Assembly (NCBI RefSeq): GCF_900606115.1
Contig: NZ_UWPJ01000005.1
Coordinates: forward strand, 186,001-250,000
Reading direction: 5' to 3'
Source of the DNA: Pigmentiphaga humi
Lineage (GTDB): Bacteria > Pseudomonadota > Gammaproteobacteria > Burkholderiales > Burkholderiaceae_B
Length of the DNA: 64,000 nucleotides
The notes beneath the pieces were generated by a model, which saw only the letters and a program-made list of their open reading frames with translations, searched no databases and was not told the DNA's origin. Position 1 is the stretch's first letter, and every line of letters begins with the position of its first letter. A program made the translations under genes and the position numbers. This document shows, piece by piece, positions 9,989 to 19,732 of the stretch.

Positions 9989-10848
9989 TACTTGCCTCCC
10001 GCCCGGGCGAACAGGCCTTGCGGGCGCCACATCAGCGTGATGATCATGACGCAATAGATGATGAATGCTCCGACAGTGGGGATGTAGTACTTGCCGGCGA
10101 CGTCGGCCACGCCCAGGAGCAGCGAGGCCAGCAACGGACCGGTGATGGAAGACGTGCCGCCCACCGCCACCACGATCAGGAAATAAATCATGAACTTGAC
10201 CGGGAAGGTCGGATCCATGCCGAGCAGGTCGGCGCCCAGCGCGCCGCCCAGGCCGGCCAGGCCGGAGCCGAAAGCGAACGTCGACAGAAACACCAGGTTG
10301 ATGTTGATGCCCAGCCCGCTGGCCGCGCGCGGATCGTCCACCGCCGCGCGCAGGCGGCTGCCGAACCGGGTCTTGCTCAGGATCAGTTGCAGCGCGATCA
10401 CCAGCACCACGCAGATCGCGATCACGAACAAGCGGTAGTGCCCGATGCCGACGCCGGCCACTACGGAGCGGCCGCTGAGCCACTCCGGCAGGTGCAGCAG
10501 CTGCTGCTGCGACCCCATGAAGAAATCGACCGTGGCCATGGCCATGAAGGTCAGCCCGATCGAGAACAGCACCTGGTTCAGGTGCGACTGCCCGTACACC
10601 CGCTTATACAGCGTGCGCTCCAGTATCGCGCCCAGCAGCGCCGACACGATGAAGGCCAGCGGCAGGCACAGCAGGAAGGGGACATTCAGGCGCTGCATGG
10701 CCAGAACGGTCACGTAGCCGCCCACCATCGCGAACGCCCCGTGCGCCAGGTTGATGAAATTCATCAGGCCCAGCGTCACCGCCAGCCCGCAGGCCAGCAC
10801 GAATAACAGCATGCCGTAGGCAATGCCGTCAAAAAGAATAGTCAACAA
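9988..10848 (-). CDS. livH: Branched-chain amino acid-type ABC transporter permease LivH
   Basis: A 286-residue hydrophobic permease of the LivH family. The N-terminal segment MLTILFDGIAYGMLLFVLACG and the motif GLMNFINLAHGAFAMVGGY are diagnostic. It lies downstream of the livK-type receptor, separated by a 123-bp spacer with hairpins, and ends in a one-base overlap with livM. Confidence 0.93.
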   Translation of the reverse strand: MLTILFDGIAYGMLLFVLACGLAVTLGLMNFINLAHGAFAMVGGYVTVLAMQRLNVPFLLCLPLAFIVSALLGAILERTLYKRVYGQSHLNQVLFSIGLTFMAMATVDFFMGSQQQLLHLPEWLSGRSVVAGVGIGHYRLFVIAICVVLVIALQLILSKTRFGSRLRAAVDDPRAASGLGININLVFLSTFAFGSGLAGLGGALGADLLGMDPTFPVKFMIYFLIVVAVGGTSSITGPLLASLLLGVADVAGKYYIPTVGAFIIYCVMIITLMWRPQGLFARAGGK

Positions 10849-10856
10849 GGGAAGTC

Positions 10857-10950
10857 CCCCCCTACGCGCTTACGCGCGCCCCCCAGGGGGCGGCACTGGC
10901 GGACCGGCAAAGCCGGATCCGCTGTGCCCTGGGTCGGGCGCCGTATCGCG
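10857..10950. repeat. GC-rich intergenic hairpin element between livK and livH
   Basis: This spacer holds two adjacent dyads. The first is CGCCCCC-CA-GGGGGCG around 10878-10896, and the second is CCGGC-AAA-GCCGG around 10903-10915. Together they look like a short intergenic repeat of the kind common in Burkholderiales. Within an operon such stems often give partial termination or mRNA stability differences, which would let the receptor be made in excess over the permeases. Copy number elsewhere cannot be judged from this window. Confidence 0.5.
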
Positions 10951-10971
10951 GTTCTGGGTTACAGAAAGCGT

Positions 10972-12147
10972 TTACTTGATTTTTGCAGGGTCTTTGACGG
11001 CTTCGATTTTATCGAAAGGCACGTTGTACAGGCCGCCGTTCACTCGTTCCACCTTGGTGATGTAGACGTTCTGCACCATCTCGCGGGTCTGCGGGTCGAG
11101 CATGACCGGACCGCGCGGGCTGTCCCACTTCTGGCCCTTCATGGCCGCCAGCAGCTTGTCGCCGTTGGTGTCGCCCTTGGTGGCTTCGAGCGCCTTGTAG
11201 ATCAGGTGCATGCCGTCGTAGCCGCCGACGCTGTGGAAGTTCGGACGCATGCCCTTGTTGGCCTTGGCGATGCCGGCCACGTAGGACTTGTTGGCCGGGT
11301 TGTCCAGCGCGGCGGAGTAGTGCATGGACGTCACCACGCCCAGCGCCACGTTGCCCATGTCGTTCAACAGATCGTCATCGACCACGTCGCCGGTGCCGAT
11401 CATCTTGATGCCGGCCTTGTCCAGGCCGCGCTCGGCGAATTGCTTCATGACCACCGACCCCATGCCCGAGGGAACGAACACGAACACGGCGTCCGGCTTG
11501 GCGTCGCTCACGCGCTGCAGGAAGGGAGCGAAGTCCGGGTTGTTCACCGGCACGCGCAGTTCTTGCATGACTTCGCCGCCGTTGGCGGTGAAGACTTTCT
11601 TGAACGAGTTCTGAGCGTCGATGCCGGGGCCGTAGTCGGCAACCAGGGTCACGACTTTCTTGATGCCGTTCTTGGGCGCCCATTGGGCGATGCCCAGGGT
11701 GGCCTGCGGCAGCGTGAAGCCGGAACGCACGACGTAGGGCGACTGCTCGGTGATCATCGCGGTGGCTGCCGCCATCACGACCATGGGAACCTTGGCCTGG
11801 GTGGCGATGGGCGTGGTCGACAAGGCCAGCGGCGTCAGGCCGAACCCGGCCAGCACGGCGACCTTGTCGTTCACGACCAGTTCCTGGGCCAGGCGCTTGG
11901 TGGTGTCGGCGACGTTGGCGTCGTCCTTGATGATCAGCTCGATCTTCTTGCCGCCGACCGTCGTGCCGTGTTCGGCCATGTAAAGGCGCACGGCGGCTTC
12001 GATCTGGCGTCCGGTGGACGCGAACGGGCCGGTCATGGGCAGGATCAGGCCGACCTTGACCACGCTCTGGGCATAGGCCGGCATTGCACTGGTGCCAGCC
12101 AGCATCAGCGCGGCGGCAAGTTTGAGCAGACTGCGTTTGTTGTTCAT
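10972..12147 (-). CDS. ABC transporter periplasmic substrate-binding protein (LivK/Peripla_BP_6 type)
   Basis: The 391-residue receptor begins with a Sec signal peptide (MNNKRSLLKLAAALMLAGTSAMPAYA, cleavage after AYA) and continues into the type I periplasmic binding fold (VKVGLILPMTGPFASTG). ATG 12147 is preceded by AAGGAGAC. It is the first gene of the livKHMGF-type operon. Sequence resembles amide, urea or aromatic-acid binding members as much as leucine binders, so the substrate is left open. Confidence 0.92.
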   Translation of the reverse strand: MNNKRSLLKLAAALMLAGTSAMPAYAQSVVKVGLILPMTGPFASTGRQIEAAVRLYMAEHGTTVGGKKIELIIKDDANVADTTKRLAQELVVNDKVAVLAGFGLTPLALSTTPIATQAKVPMVVMAAATAMITEQSPYVVRSGFTLPQATLGIAQWAPKNGIKKVVTLVADYGPGIDAQNSFKKVFTANGGEVMQELRVPVNNPDFAPFLQRVSDAKPDAVFVFVPSGMGSVVMKQFAERGLDKAGIKMIGTGDVVDDDLLNDMGNVALGVVTSMHYSAALDNPANKSYVAGIAKANKGMRPNFHSVGGYDGMHLIYKALEATKGDTNGDKLLAAMKGQKWDSPRGPVMLDPQTREMVQNVYITKVERVNGGLYNVPFDKIEAVKDPAKIK

Positions 12148-12246
12148 GGTGTCTCCTTGCGTACTCACCTGGTTGAAGTCATTGAAAAGCGCTAACCGCC
12201 CGAGCGCGGCATGGCGGCGGTCGTGCCATCGCGCAAACGCTGCACA

Positions 12247-13032
12247 TTACCGCAGGATGCGTCTTCTGATGAGGCGCGCTCCCGGTATCCGTTCGAACAT
12301 ATGCTGATTACGCAATACTGACTGCATATTTCGCAAAGCAATGCGCGCGTGCTCGCGCATGATGGCCTCGGCGCGCGCGCCTTCGCGGTCCTCGATGGCG
12401 CTCAGCACCATCCAGTGCTGGTCCTGCGCCACGATCAGGCTGAGCCAGGCTTCCTCGCTATCGGCCTGGGCCTGCAGGAAACCGTTGGGAGAGGCGAACG
12501 GCAGGTTGGTGGCGCGCGCGATCTGGCGCTCCAGCACGGCGCTGCCGGGCAGCGCATGCAGCATCTGGTGGAAACGGCGGTTCAGCTCGATGTAGCGCGA
12601 CAGGTCGGCCACGCTCCGGCCCGATCCCTTCAGCACCGTGTCGATCTCGGCCAGGCAATCGCGCATCGCCTCGATATCGCCGGCGGCCACCCCACGCTCG
12701 GCCGCGATGCGCACCGCCAGCCCTTCCATGGTGCCGCGCACCTCGACCGAATCGCGGATCTCCGCCTCGGTGAACGCCTTGACCGCGTAGCCTCCCGAGG
12801 GAATGAGCTCGAGCAGGCCTTCATCTTCCAGGCGAGCCATGGCGGCGCGGATGGGGGTGCGGGAAATGCCCAGCCGGTCGGCCACGCTGGGCTCTGACAG
12901 CCGGTTGCCCGGCGTCAGTTCGCCGGAGAGGATCAGTTCGCGCAGGCCCAGTTCAGCGGCGGTGGTCTGAGCGCCGCCCGGCTTGGTCCTGGCCTCCGTG
13001 GACCGCAGGCTGTTGAAACGGTCGGTGCTCAT
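12247..13032 (-). CDS. GntR-family regulator, FCD (FadR-like) subfamily
   Basis: The 261-residue protein has an N-terminal winged helix (SVADRLGISRTPIRAAMARLEDEGLLELIPSGGYAV) and an all-helical C-terminal FCD ligand domain with conserved His residues (ELNRRFHQMLHALPG; MREHARIAL). ATG 13032 (MSTDRFNSL) is chosen over the longer open frame to 13194, which would run across the operator-like dyad at 13148-13167. It is on the same strand as, and just upstream of, the livK-type gene and is likely its regulator. Confidence 0.88.
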   Translation of the reverse strand: MSTDRFNSLRSTEARTKPGGAQTTAAELGLRELILSGELTPGNRLSEPSVADRLGISRTPIRAAMARLEDEGLLELIPSGGYAVKAFTEAEIRDSVEVRGTMEGLAVRIAAERGVAAGDIEAMRDCLAEIDTVLKGSGRSVADLSRYIELNRRFHQMLHALPGSAVLERQIARATNLPFASPNGFLQAQADSEEAWLSLIVAQDQHWMVLSAIEDREGARAEAIMREHARIALRNMQSVLRNQHMFERIPGARLIRRRILR

Positions 13033-13147
13033 GGCCGCATGCCACGGCCGACGGCCGGGATACAGAATGCATGAACCCGACCGGCCGGACAGCCTGGTCG
13101 GTAAAAGCGGGAATCGCTCATCGTCTCCGTCTTGCCGCGAACTCTGG

Positions 13148-13167
13148 ATACAGACTGTATACAGACT
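13148..13167. promoter_or_regulatory. Operator-like element CTGTATACAG within direct repeats
   Basis: The nonamer ATACAGACT occurs twice, separated by GT, and the junction forms the perfect palindrome CTGTATACAG (13155-13164). GTATAC-centred dyads are typical for GntR/FCD repressors. It lies about 115 bp upstream of the GntR/FCD gene start, so autoregulation is the simplest reading. Confidence 0.5.
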
Positions 13168-13217
13168 CGACGAAGAACCACAAGCGCTTTCCACCGACTC
13201 TAGGGAAACTCCGGGGT

Positions 13218-14546
13218 CTACGAATGATAGGCGCTTTCACCGTGGCTGGTGATGTCCAGGCCTTCGCGCTCGTCTTCCTCGGACACCCGCAGGCCCAGCA
13301 GCGCGTCGGCGATCTTGTAGGCGATCAGGGCGACGATGGTGGTCCATACGATGGTGATGACCACGGCCTCGACCTGCACCCACAGCTGGGACAGGATGGT
13401 CATGCCGTCCACGCCCGGGCCGCCCAGGACCTTGGCGTTGAAGACGCCGGTCAGCAGCGCGCCGACGATGCCGCCCACGCCGTGGACGCCGAACACGTCC
13501 AGCGAGTCGTCGACCTTCAGCATGCGCTTCAGGCCGGTGACGCCCCACACGCAGATCACGCCGGCGATCAGGCCGATGATGAGCGCGCCGACGGGACCGA
13601 CCACGCCGGCCGCCGGGGTGATGCCCACCAGGCCGGCGACGGCGCCCGAAGCGGCGCCCAGCATCGAGGGACGGCCCTTGACGGCCCATTCCGTGAAGAT
13701 CCACGCCAGCACCGCGGCGGCGGTGGCGACCAGGGTGTTCATGAAGGCCAGGGCGGCGACGTTGCCGGCGGTCAGCGCCGAGCCGGCGTTGAAGCCGAAC
13801 CAGCCCACCCACAGCAGCGACGCGCCGATCATGGTCATCGGCAGGTTGTGCGGCGACAGCGCTTCCTTGCCGAAGCCGATGCGCTTGCCGATCACGTACG
13901 CGCCCACCAGGCCCGCCACGCCGGCGTTGATGTGCACCACCGTGCCGCCGGCGAAGTCCAGCGCGCCGCGTGCGAACAGGAAACCCTGGGTTTCGCCGCC
14001 GAACCACACCATATGGGCGATGGGAATGTAGGCGAAGGTGAACCACAGCACCATGAACAGCAGCACGGCCGAGAAGCGGGCGCGTTCGGCGAAGGCGCCG
14101 ACGATCAGCGCGCAAGTGATGCCGGCGAAGGTGGCCTGGAAGGCGGCGAAGCTCATCTCCGGCACCGTGCCCGAGAGCGGGAACTCGCCCGTCTCGGCAT
14201 CGAACAGGCCCTTCAGGAACAGGCGGTCCAGCCCGCCGAAGAAGGCGTTGCCGTCGGTGAAGGCGAGCGAATAGCCGTAGACGAACCACAGCACCACGAT
14301 CAGCGAAAACGTGACCATGACCTGCATCAGCACCGACAGCATGTTCTTGCTGCGCACCAGGCCGCCGTAGAACAGCGCCAGGCCGGGAACGACCATCAAC
14401 AGCACCAGGATGGTGGAGGTGCTCAGCCAGGCTACGTCGGCGCCCACCAGGGCGGGTGCCTCTTCCGCCAGCGCGGGGCCGGCGAACGCGGCCAGCGCCG
14501 CGCCAGCGCCGAGCGCCTTGATCATGGAGGAATATTCGTTTTTCAT
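13218..14546 (-). CDS. amtB: Ammonium transporter AmtB
   Basis: A 442-residue Amt/Mep/Rh channel with an N-terminal signal peptide followed by about eleven membrane helices. Signatures include DVAWLSTSTILVLLMVVPGLALFYGG and the later AGVAGLVGAYVIGKR. It conducts ammonium/ammonia into the cytoplasm and is blocked by the GlnK encoded just upstream (13-bp gap). The C-terminal cytosolic tail after KIADALLGLRVSEEDEREGLD is the usual GlnK contact region. Confidence 0.95.
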   Translation of the reverse strand: MKNEYSSMIKALGAGAALAAFAGPALAEEAPALVGADVAWLSTSTILVLLMVVPGLALFYGGLVRSKNMLSVLMQVMVTFSLIVVLWFVYGYSLAFTDGNAFFGGLDRLFLKGLFDAETGEFPLSGTVPEMSFAAFQATFAGITCALIVGAFAERARFSAVLLFMVLWFTFAYIPIAHMVWFGGETQGFLFARGALDFAGGTVVHINAGVAGLVGAYVIGKRIGFGKEALSPHNLPMTMIGASLLWVGWFGFNAGSALTAGNVAALAFMNTLVATAAAVLAWIFTEWAVKGRPSMLGAASGAVAGLVGITPAAGVVGPVGALIIGLIAGVICVWGVTGLKRMLKVDDSLDVFGVHGVGGIVGALLTGVFNAKVLGGPGVDGMTILSQLWVQVEAVVITIVWTTIVALIAYKIADALLGLRVSEEDEREGLDITSHGESAYHS

Positions 14547-14559
14547 TTGAACCGTCCTA

Positions 14560-14955
<396 letters not shown>

Positions 14956-14959
<4 letters not shown>

Positions 14960-15678
14960 AATGCTTTGCTCAAGCTCAGCACGCCGCCGAAACGGCCGGC
15001 ATTCTTGCCCCGGTTGGTGACGATCCAGTCCTTCTTGCTGGTGGTGACCAGCGACAGGCCGACGATCCAGCCATCCAGGTCCTTGGTCACGCCGACCTTG
15101 TAATCGACGTAGTGATTCAGGCCCGTGGCGTCGTTCTTGAGCTTCTGGTAGCCGACGTGGCCGTTGGCGCCCCAGCCGTCGCCCAGGTCGAAGGCCGCGC
15201 CCAGGTCCAGGTAGAAGTTGTTCTTGCTGTCGGGCGCGCCGAAGAAGTCGGTCATGCCGTGCGAATACTTCAGGGTGAACGGACCGTAGCCGACGGCGCC
15301 GTACAGCTCGAAGTTGTCGATGGTGCTGCCGTTCAGCTTGGAACCGGGGTAGTAGTAGTACAGGCCGCCCACGTCGAAGGAGAAATCCTCGTAATTGAAC
15401 TTGTAGCCGCCGTAGAAATCCATCTCGAGGCTGCCGCCGCTGAACAGGCCGCTATCGACGTTGGAGTTCCAGTTGCCCAGGTAGAAGCCGGACTTGTGGG
15501 CGAAGTCGAAGCCGCCCTGGAAAGCCGGCTTCAGATTGGTCTGGCTGAAGCCGCGGAACCGGTAGTCGCTGAACAGGCCGGCGTTCCCGCTGAACGTGTA
15601 GTCGGGTTCCGGGTCGGCGGCGAAAGCCGTCGAGCTCGCACACATAGCCAGGGCAGTCGCAAGCAAAGTCTTTTTCAT
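14956..15678 (-). CDS. TorF-type putative porin (TIGR02001-like outer-membrane protein)
   Basis: The 240-residue protein has a clean signal peptide (MKKTLLATALAMCASSTAFA) and then alternating beta-strand sequence rich in Tyr, Gly and Asn that ends in a terminal aromatic residue (LSKAF), as expected for an outer-membrane barrel. The family is commonly found beside glnK-amtB in beta- and gammaproteobacteria. Co-transcription with glnK-amtB from the sigma-54-like promoter upstream suggests an outer-membrane route for nitrogen compounds. Confidence 0.85.
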
Positions 15679-15777
15679 GATGCATGTCCGATACGAGGTT
15701 GTCCGCCAGCGCGCGAAGGGCGCGCCGGGTCTTGGCGCGGAGCCGAATGCCTATACACAGGCTGCCGGTTGTTACCG

Positions 15778-15793
15778 AGCATTTCCCGTGCCA
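15778..15793 (-). promoter_or_regulatory. Sigma-54 (RpoN) -24/-12 promoter for porin-glnK-amtB
   Basis: Read on the minus strand, the sequence is TGGCACG-GGAA-ATGCT, which matches the consensus TGGCACG-N4-TTGCW except for one base in the -12 element. It lies about 100 bp upstream of the porin ATG and points towards it. The upstream flank (15811-15880) has GCACCA and GGTGC half-sites that could belong to NtrC sites, but no full consensus dyad is obvious. Confidence 0.68.
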
Positions 15794-15941
15794 GGCCGGA
15801 ATGCCTCGTGGCGCACCAATGGCCTGCCTCCAGGCCCCACTTCGGTGCGGGAAGCGGTGCGCGCGCACCATCTCGCGGCGCGCGCACGCTTGCGGCTCGG
15901 ACTACACTGGAGGACGGCAGCCGCTTTCAAGGAAACACGTC

Positions 15942-16208
15942 ATGATCAACCGCAACGACTGGTTCGAAGACCTGCAGAAAAACATCTCCGACCTGATCGC
16001 CCGCAGCCCGGCGGCCGATATCGAGCGCAACGTCAAAGGCTTCCTGGGACAGACCTTCACCAGGCTGGATCTGATCACCCGCGAGGAATTCGATATCCAG
16101 ACCGAGCTGCTGGCCCGGACCCGGGCGAAGGTGGACGCGCTGGAAGCGCAGATGATCGCGCTCGAGGCGCGGCTGATCATGCTGGAAGGCAAGGCCTCCC
16201 AGCCGTAG
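15942..16208 (+). CDS. ubiK: Ubiquinone biosynthesis accessory factor UbiK (BMFP/YqiC family)
   Basis: The 88-residue protein matches the BMFP family: an N-terminal amphipathic half (MINRNDWFEDLQKNISDLI), then a C-terminal coiled coil with LEAQMIALEARLIMLE heptads. In Enterobacteria UbiK binds UbiJ and helps assemble the soluble ubiquinone-synthesis complex. ATG 15942 follows AAGGAAAC; the longer open frame to 15684 would cross the sigma-54 region. It is divergent from the porin gene. Confidence 0.85.
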   Translation: MINRNDWFEDLQKNISDLIARSPAADIERNVKGFLGQTFTRLDLITREEFDIQTELLARTRAKVDALEAQMIALEARLIMLEGKASQP

Positions 16209-16253
16209 CCATCGGGAAGGAGAGATTGCAGGCGGCGGGGGGCTGCCTGCGCC

Positions 16254-17162
16254 TCAACCCCGCAGGCGCGGGCTCGGCACGTTCCCGTCCCGCGCGAACG
16301 CGACGAACGACGCCAGATAATCGACCGACGCATCCGCCTCCCGCGTGCCCAGGAAGATCTGCTTGGCGATGCCGTCCTTGCCGAGCTTGACGCTGGCCAC
16401 GGGCAGACGGTCGGCGTATTCCTCGGCGAGCCAGCGCGGCAGCGCCGCCACCCCGCGGTTGCTGGCCACCATCTGCAGGATGATGTCGGTCGTCTCGATG
16501 GTCTTGTGCCGGCGCGGCGCCACGCCCGCGGGACGCAGGAACTGGTTGTAGATGTCGAGGCGGTCGGTCTCGACCGGATAGGTGATGAGAGTTTCGTCCA
16601 GCAACTGCTCCGGCTCGACGTAGCGCGCGCCGGCCAGGGGATGGCCTTCGGCCACGACCAGCACCTGCTCGTAGTCGAACACCGGGTCGAAGCGCAGGCC
16701 CGGACGCTTGAGGGGATCCGGCGTGACGAGCACGTCGATGTCGTAGCCGAACAGCGCGCCGATGCCGCCGAACTGGAACCGCTGCTTGACGTCCACGTCC
16801 ACGTCGGGCCAGCGCTCCAGGTAGGGCGACACGACCTTGAGCAGCCACTGGTAGCACGGGTGGCACTCCATGCCTATGCGCAAAGTGCCGCGTTCGCCCT
16901 CGGCATACTGCTTCATGCGCGCCTCGGCATGCTCGAACTGCGGCAGCAGCCGTTCCGCCAGCGACAGCAGGTACTGCCCGGCCTGGGTCAATCGCAGGCT
17001 GCGCCCCTCGCGGTCCCAGATGGGCGTGCCCAGCTGCTGTTCGATCTTCTTGACCGTGTGGCTCAGCGCCGACTGGGTGAGATAGAGCGCGCCGGCGGCC
17101 GCGGTCAGCGATCCCTGGCGATGGACTTCGCGGATGATGACCAGGTGTATGCGTTCGAGCAT
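16254..17162 (-). CDS. metR: LysR-family regulator MetR
   Basis: A 302-residue LysR-type regulator with the helix-turn-helix GSLTAAAGALYLTQSALSHTVKKIEQQLG. Effector-domain segments closely follow the MetR pattern: IGMECHPCYQWLL, DVLVTPDPLKRPGLRFDPVFDYE and TYPVETDRLDIYNQFLRPAGV. MetR uses homocysteine as co-effector and activates metE. It is divergent from metE across 112-124 bp, the classical arrangement. The start at 17162 is chosen because it gives the canonical N terminus and leaves the operator region free. Confidence 0.92.
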   Translation of the reverse strand: MLERIHLVIIREVHRQGSLTAAAGALYLTQSALSHTVKKIEQQLGTPIWDREGRSLRLTQAGQYLLSLAERLLPQFEHAEARMKQYAEGERGTLRIGMECHPCYQWLLKVVSPYLERWPDVDVDVKQRFQFGGIGALFGYDIDVLVTPDPLKRPGLRFDPVFDYEQVLVVAEGHPLAGARYVEPEQLLDETLITYPVETDRLDIYNQFLRPAGVAPRRHKTIETTDIILQMVASNRGVAALPRWLAEEYADRLPVASVKLGKDGIAKQIFLGTREADASVDYLASFVAFARDGNVPSPRLRG

Positions 17163-17184
17163 GGTGCGGCACTCCCTGCTTTGT

Positions 17185-17230
17185 ATGAACCAATCTAATG
17201 GAACAATGAAATAAGACCATTTTATTTCAT
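17185..17230. promoter_or_regulatory. MetR-type control region between metR and metE
   Basis: Two overlapping signals are present. ATGAAC-N4-CTAATGGA-N3-ATGAA (17185-17210) recurs upstream of the MetE paralogue at 19627-19652. A perfect inverted repeat ATGAAATAA-N7-TTATTTCAT (17206-17230) follows. The repeat contains TGAA and TTCA halves as in MetR sites, though their spacing is longer than the textbook TGAA-N5-TTCA. Confidence 0.6.
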
Positions 17231-17286
17231 TGATCGACCTCTCTATCATCGTGGCCATTCCTGTTTCTTTTTGAATGGCGGCACCC

Positions 17287-19581
17287 ATGGCCACGACCCA
17301 CAACCTAGGCTTCCCGCGCATCGGCGCGAAGCGCGAACTCAAGTTCGGTCTCGAACGCTACTGGAAAGGCGAATCCTCGCTCGGCGAACTCAAGGCGCTG
17401 GGCGCGCAGCTGCGCGCGCGCAACTGGGCCAGCCAGCAGAACCTGGATCTCGTGCCGGTCGGCGATTTCTCGTTCTACGACCAGGTGCTGGACATCAGCT
17501 TCACGCTGGGCAACCTGCCGGCGCGCGTGCAAGGCTTCCACGGCGATCCGCTCGACAATTATTTCCGCGTCGCCCGCGGCCGCTCGGCCCGGGGCGCGGA
17601 CGAACACGCCGCATGCTGCGGCGGCGTGGCCGCCGGCGAGATGACCAAGTGGTTCGACACCAACTACCACTACATCGTCCCCGAGTTCACCGCCGACACG
17701 ACGTTCACGCTGGACGCGTCGCGCTACGTCGAGCAACTGGCCGAAGCCCGCGCCCAGGGCGTGAAGGCCAAGCCGGTACTGGTCGGCCCGGTCACCTACC
17801 TGTGGATAGGCAAGTCCAAGGACGACTCCGACAAGCTCGCGCTGCTGCCGCGCCTGCTGCCGGCCTACGCGCAACTGCTGGCCACGCTGGCCGAACAGGG
17901 CGCGGAATGGGTGCAGATCGACGAACCCGTGCTCATCACCGAACTCGCGCCGGAATGGCGCGAGGCGCTGCGCAGCGCGTATGCCGCCCTGGCCGGCGGG
18001 CCGGCCAAGCTGCTGCTGGCCACCTACTTCGGCCAATTGCAGGAGAACCTGCCGCTGGTTTGCGAACTGCCGGTGCAGGGCGTGCACCTGGACGCCGTCA
18101 ACGCGCGCGAGGAAGTCGATGCCCTGGTCGCGCAGCTGCCGGCCGACCGCGTCGTGTCGCTGGGCGTGATCAACGGCCGCAACATCTGGAAGACCGACCT
18201 GAACGGCGTGCTGGACTGGCTCGAGCCCGTCGCCCGGCAACTGGGCGAGCGCCTGTGGATCGCCCCCTCGTGCTCGCTGCTGCACGTGCCGGTGGACCTG
18301 GCCAGCGAACAGAAGCTCGACGCCGAAGTGAAGTCGTGGCTCGCCTTCGCGCTGCAAAAGCTCGATGAACTGAACGTGCTGGCGCAGGCGCTGCGCAACG
18401 GCCGAGACGCCGTCCAGGCCGAACTGTCGGCCAACCGCGCCGCCATCCAGGCCCGCTGCGCCTCGCCGCGCGTGAACGACCCGGCGGTCAAGGCAGCCGT
18501 GCAGGCCGTCACCGCCGCCCTAGGCCGGCGCCAGCAACCCTACGCGGTCCGCGCCGCCAAGCAGGCCGAACTGCTGAAGCTGCCGGCATTCCCCACCACC
18601 ACCATCGGCTCGTTCCCGCAGACCGCCGACATCCGCCGCGCCCGCAGCCAGTACAAGGCGGGCGAGCTGGACGAGGCCGGCTACCGGGCGGCGATGCGCG
18701 CCGAGATCGCGCGCAGCGTACGCGAACAGGAAGCGCTGGGGCTGGACGTGCTGGTGCACGGCGAGGCCGAGCGCAACGACATGGTCGAATACTTCGGCGA
18801 ACAGCTGGACGGCTATGCCTTCAGCCAGTTCGGCTGGGTGCAGTCCTACGGCTCGCGCTGCGTGAAGCCGCCCATCCTGTTCGGCGACATCAGCCGCCCG
18901 AAGGCCATGACGGTCGAGTGGATCGAGTACGCGCAGTCGCTCACCGGCAAGCCCATGAAGGGCATGCTGACCGGCCCGGTCACCATCCTCAACTGGTCTT
19001 TCGTGCGCGACGACCAGCCGCGCTCGGTGTCGTGCCATCAACTGGCGCTGGCGATCCGCGAAGAAGTGCTGGACCTGGAACGCGCCGGCATCAGCGTGAT
19101 CCAGATCGACGAGGCCGCGCTGCGCGAAGGCCTGCCGCTGCGCCGCGCGCAATGGCAGGAGTATCTCGACTGGGCGATCGAATCGTTCCGCATCACCGCC
19201 AACGGCGTGCGCGACGAAACGCAGATCCACACGCACATGTGCTATTCGGAGTTCAACGACATCATCCAGTCCATCGCCGACATGGATGCCGACGTGATCA
19301 CCATCGAGACTTCGCGCTCGGACATGGAGCTGCTCGACGCCTTCGACGACTTCAAGTACCCGAACGAGATCGGACCGGGCGTGTACGACATCCACTCGCC
19401 CAACATCCCGACCGAGGCGCACATCGTGCAGTTGATGCAGAAGGCCGCCGAGCGCGTACCGGCGCAGCGCCTGTGGGTGAACCCCGACTGCGGCCTGAAG
19501 ACCCGCCAGTGGGAGGAAGTCATTCCGGCGCTGGCCAACATGGTCGCGGCCGCCAGGACGCTGCGCGGCCAGGCGGCGTAA
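17287..19581 (+). CDS. metE: Cobalamin-independent methionine synthase MetE
   Basis: A 764-residue enzyme that transfers the methyl group of 5-methyltetrahydropteroyl-polyglutamate to homocysteine. The N terminus ([24 protein letters not shown]) and the duplicated barrel architecture are typical. Zn ligands are visible in the C-terminal half as H-T-H-M-C ([10 protein letters not shown]) and in [12 protein letters not shown] 17287 matches the family start; ATG 17275 is also in frame. It is divergent from metR and preceded by MetR-type motifs. Confidence 0.95.
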   Translation: MATTHNLGFPRIGAKRELKFGLERYWKGESSLGELKALGAQLRARNWASQQNLDLVPVGDFSFYDQVLDISFTLGNLPARVQGFHGDPLDNYFRVARGRSARGADEHAACCGGVAAGEMTKWFDTNYHYIVPEFTADTTFTLDASRYVEQLAEARAQGVKAKPVLVGPVTYLWIGKSKDDSDKLALLPRLLPAYAQLLATLAEQGAEWVQIDEPVLITELAPEWREALRSAYAALAGGPAKLLLATYFGQLQENLPLVCELPVQGVHLDAVNAREEVDALVAQLPADRVVSLGVINGRNIWKTDLNGVLDWLEPVARQLGERLWIAPSCSLLHVPVDLASEQKLDAEVKSWLAFALQKLDELNVLAQALRNGRDAVQAELSANRAAIQARCASPRVNDPAVKAAVQAVTAALGRRQQPYAVRAAKQAELLKLPAFPTTTIGSFPQTADIRRARSQYKAGELDEAGYRAAMRAEIARSVREQEALGLDVLVHGEAERNDMVEYFGEQLDGYAFSQFGWVQSYGSRCVKPPILFGDISRPKAMTVEWIEYAQSLTGKPMKGMLTGPVTILNWSFVRDDQPRSVSCHQLALAIREEVLDLERAGISVIQIDEAALREGLPLRRAQWQEYLDWAIESFRITANGVRDETQIHTHMCYSEFNDIIQSIADMDADVITIETSRSDMELLDAFDDFKYPNEIGPGVYDIHSPNIPTEAHIVQLMQKAAERVPAQRLWVNPDCGLKTRQWEEVIPALANMVAAARTLRGQAA

Positions 19582-19587
19582 GAGCCT

Positions 19588-19622
19588 CGCGCCTGCCGAC
19601 TGCCGCTCGGGCGGCGGGCGCG
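19588..19622 (+). terminator. GC-rich stem-loop after metE
   Basis: CGCGCCTGCCG (19588-19598) pairs with CGGCGGGCGCG (19612-19622), an 11-bp stem with one G-T pair, seven bases after the metE stop. There is no following T-tract, so termination would be imperfect or factor-assisted. Confidence 0.5.
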
Positions 19623-19626
19623 ATGC

Positions 19627-19652
19627 ATGAACACCGCTAATGGATTCATGAA
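19627..19652. promoter_or_regulatory. Second copy of the metE-type control motif
   Basis: ATGAAC-N4-CTAATGGA-N3-ATGAA recurs here with identical spacing to the metE promoter copy. In this copy ATGAA and TTCAT also form an inverted repeat around a 13-base core. It ends 80 bp before the start of the short MetE paralogue, a distance similar to that in metE, and suggests MetR control of both genes. Confidence 0.6.
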
Positions 19653-19732
19653 GTCTAATCAGTAGTCACCACGGGGCCGGCTGCCGATAATGGAAGATTG
19701 CGCGCATTGTCGCGATTTTTTCCAAGCATGAA

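Noticed and set aside
15811-15880. NtrC binding sites upstream of the sigma-54 element
   Set aside because: GCACCA and GGTGC pieces are present, but their order and spacing do not make a consensus dyad, so no feature was listed.
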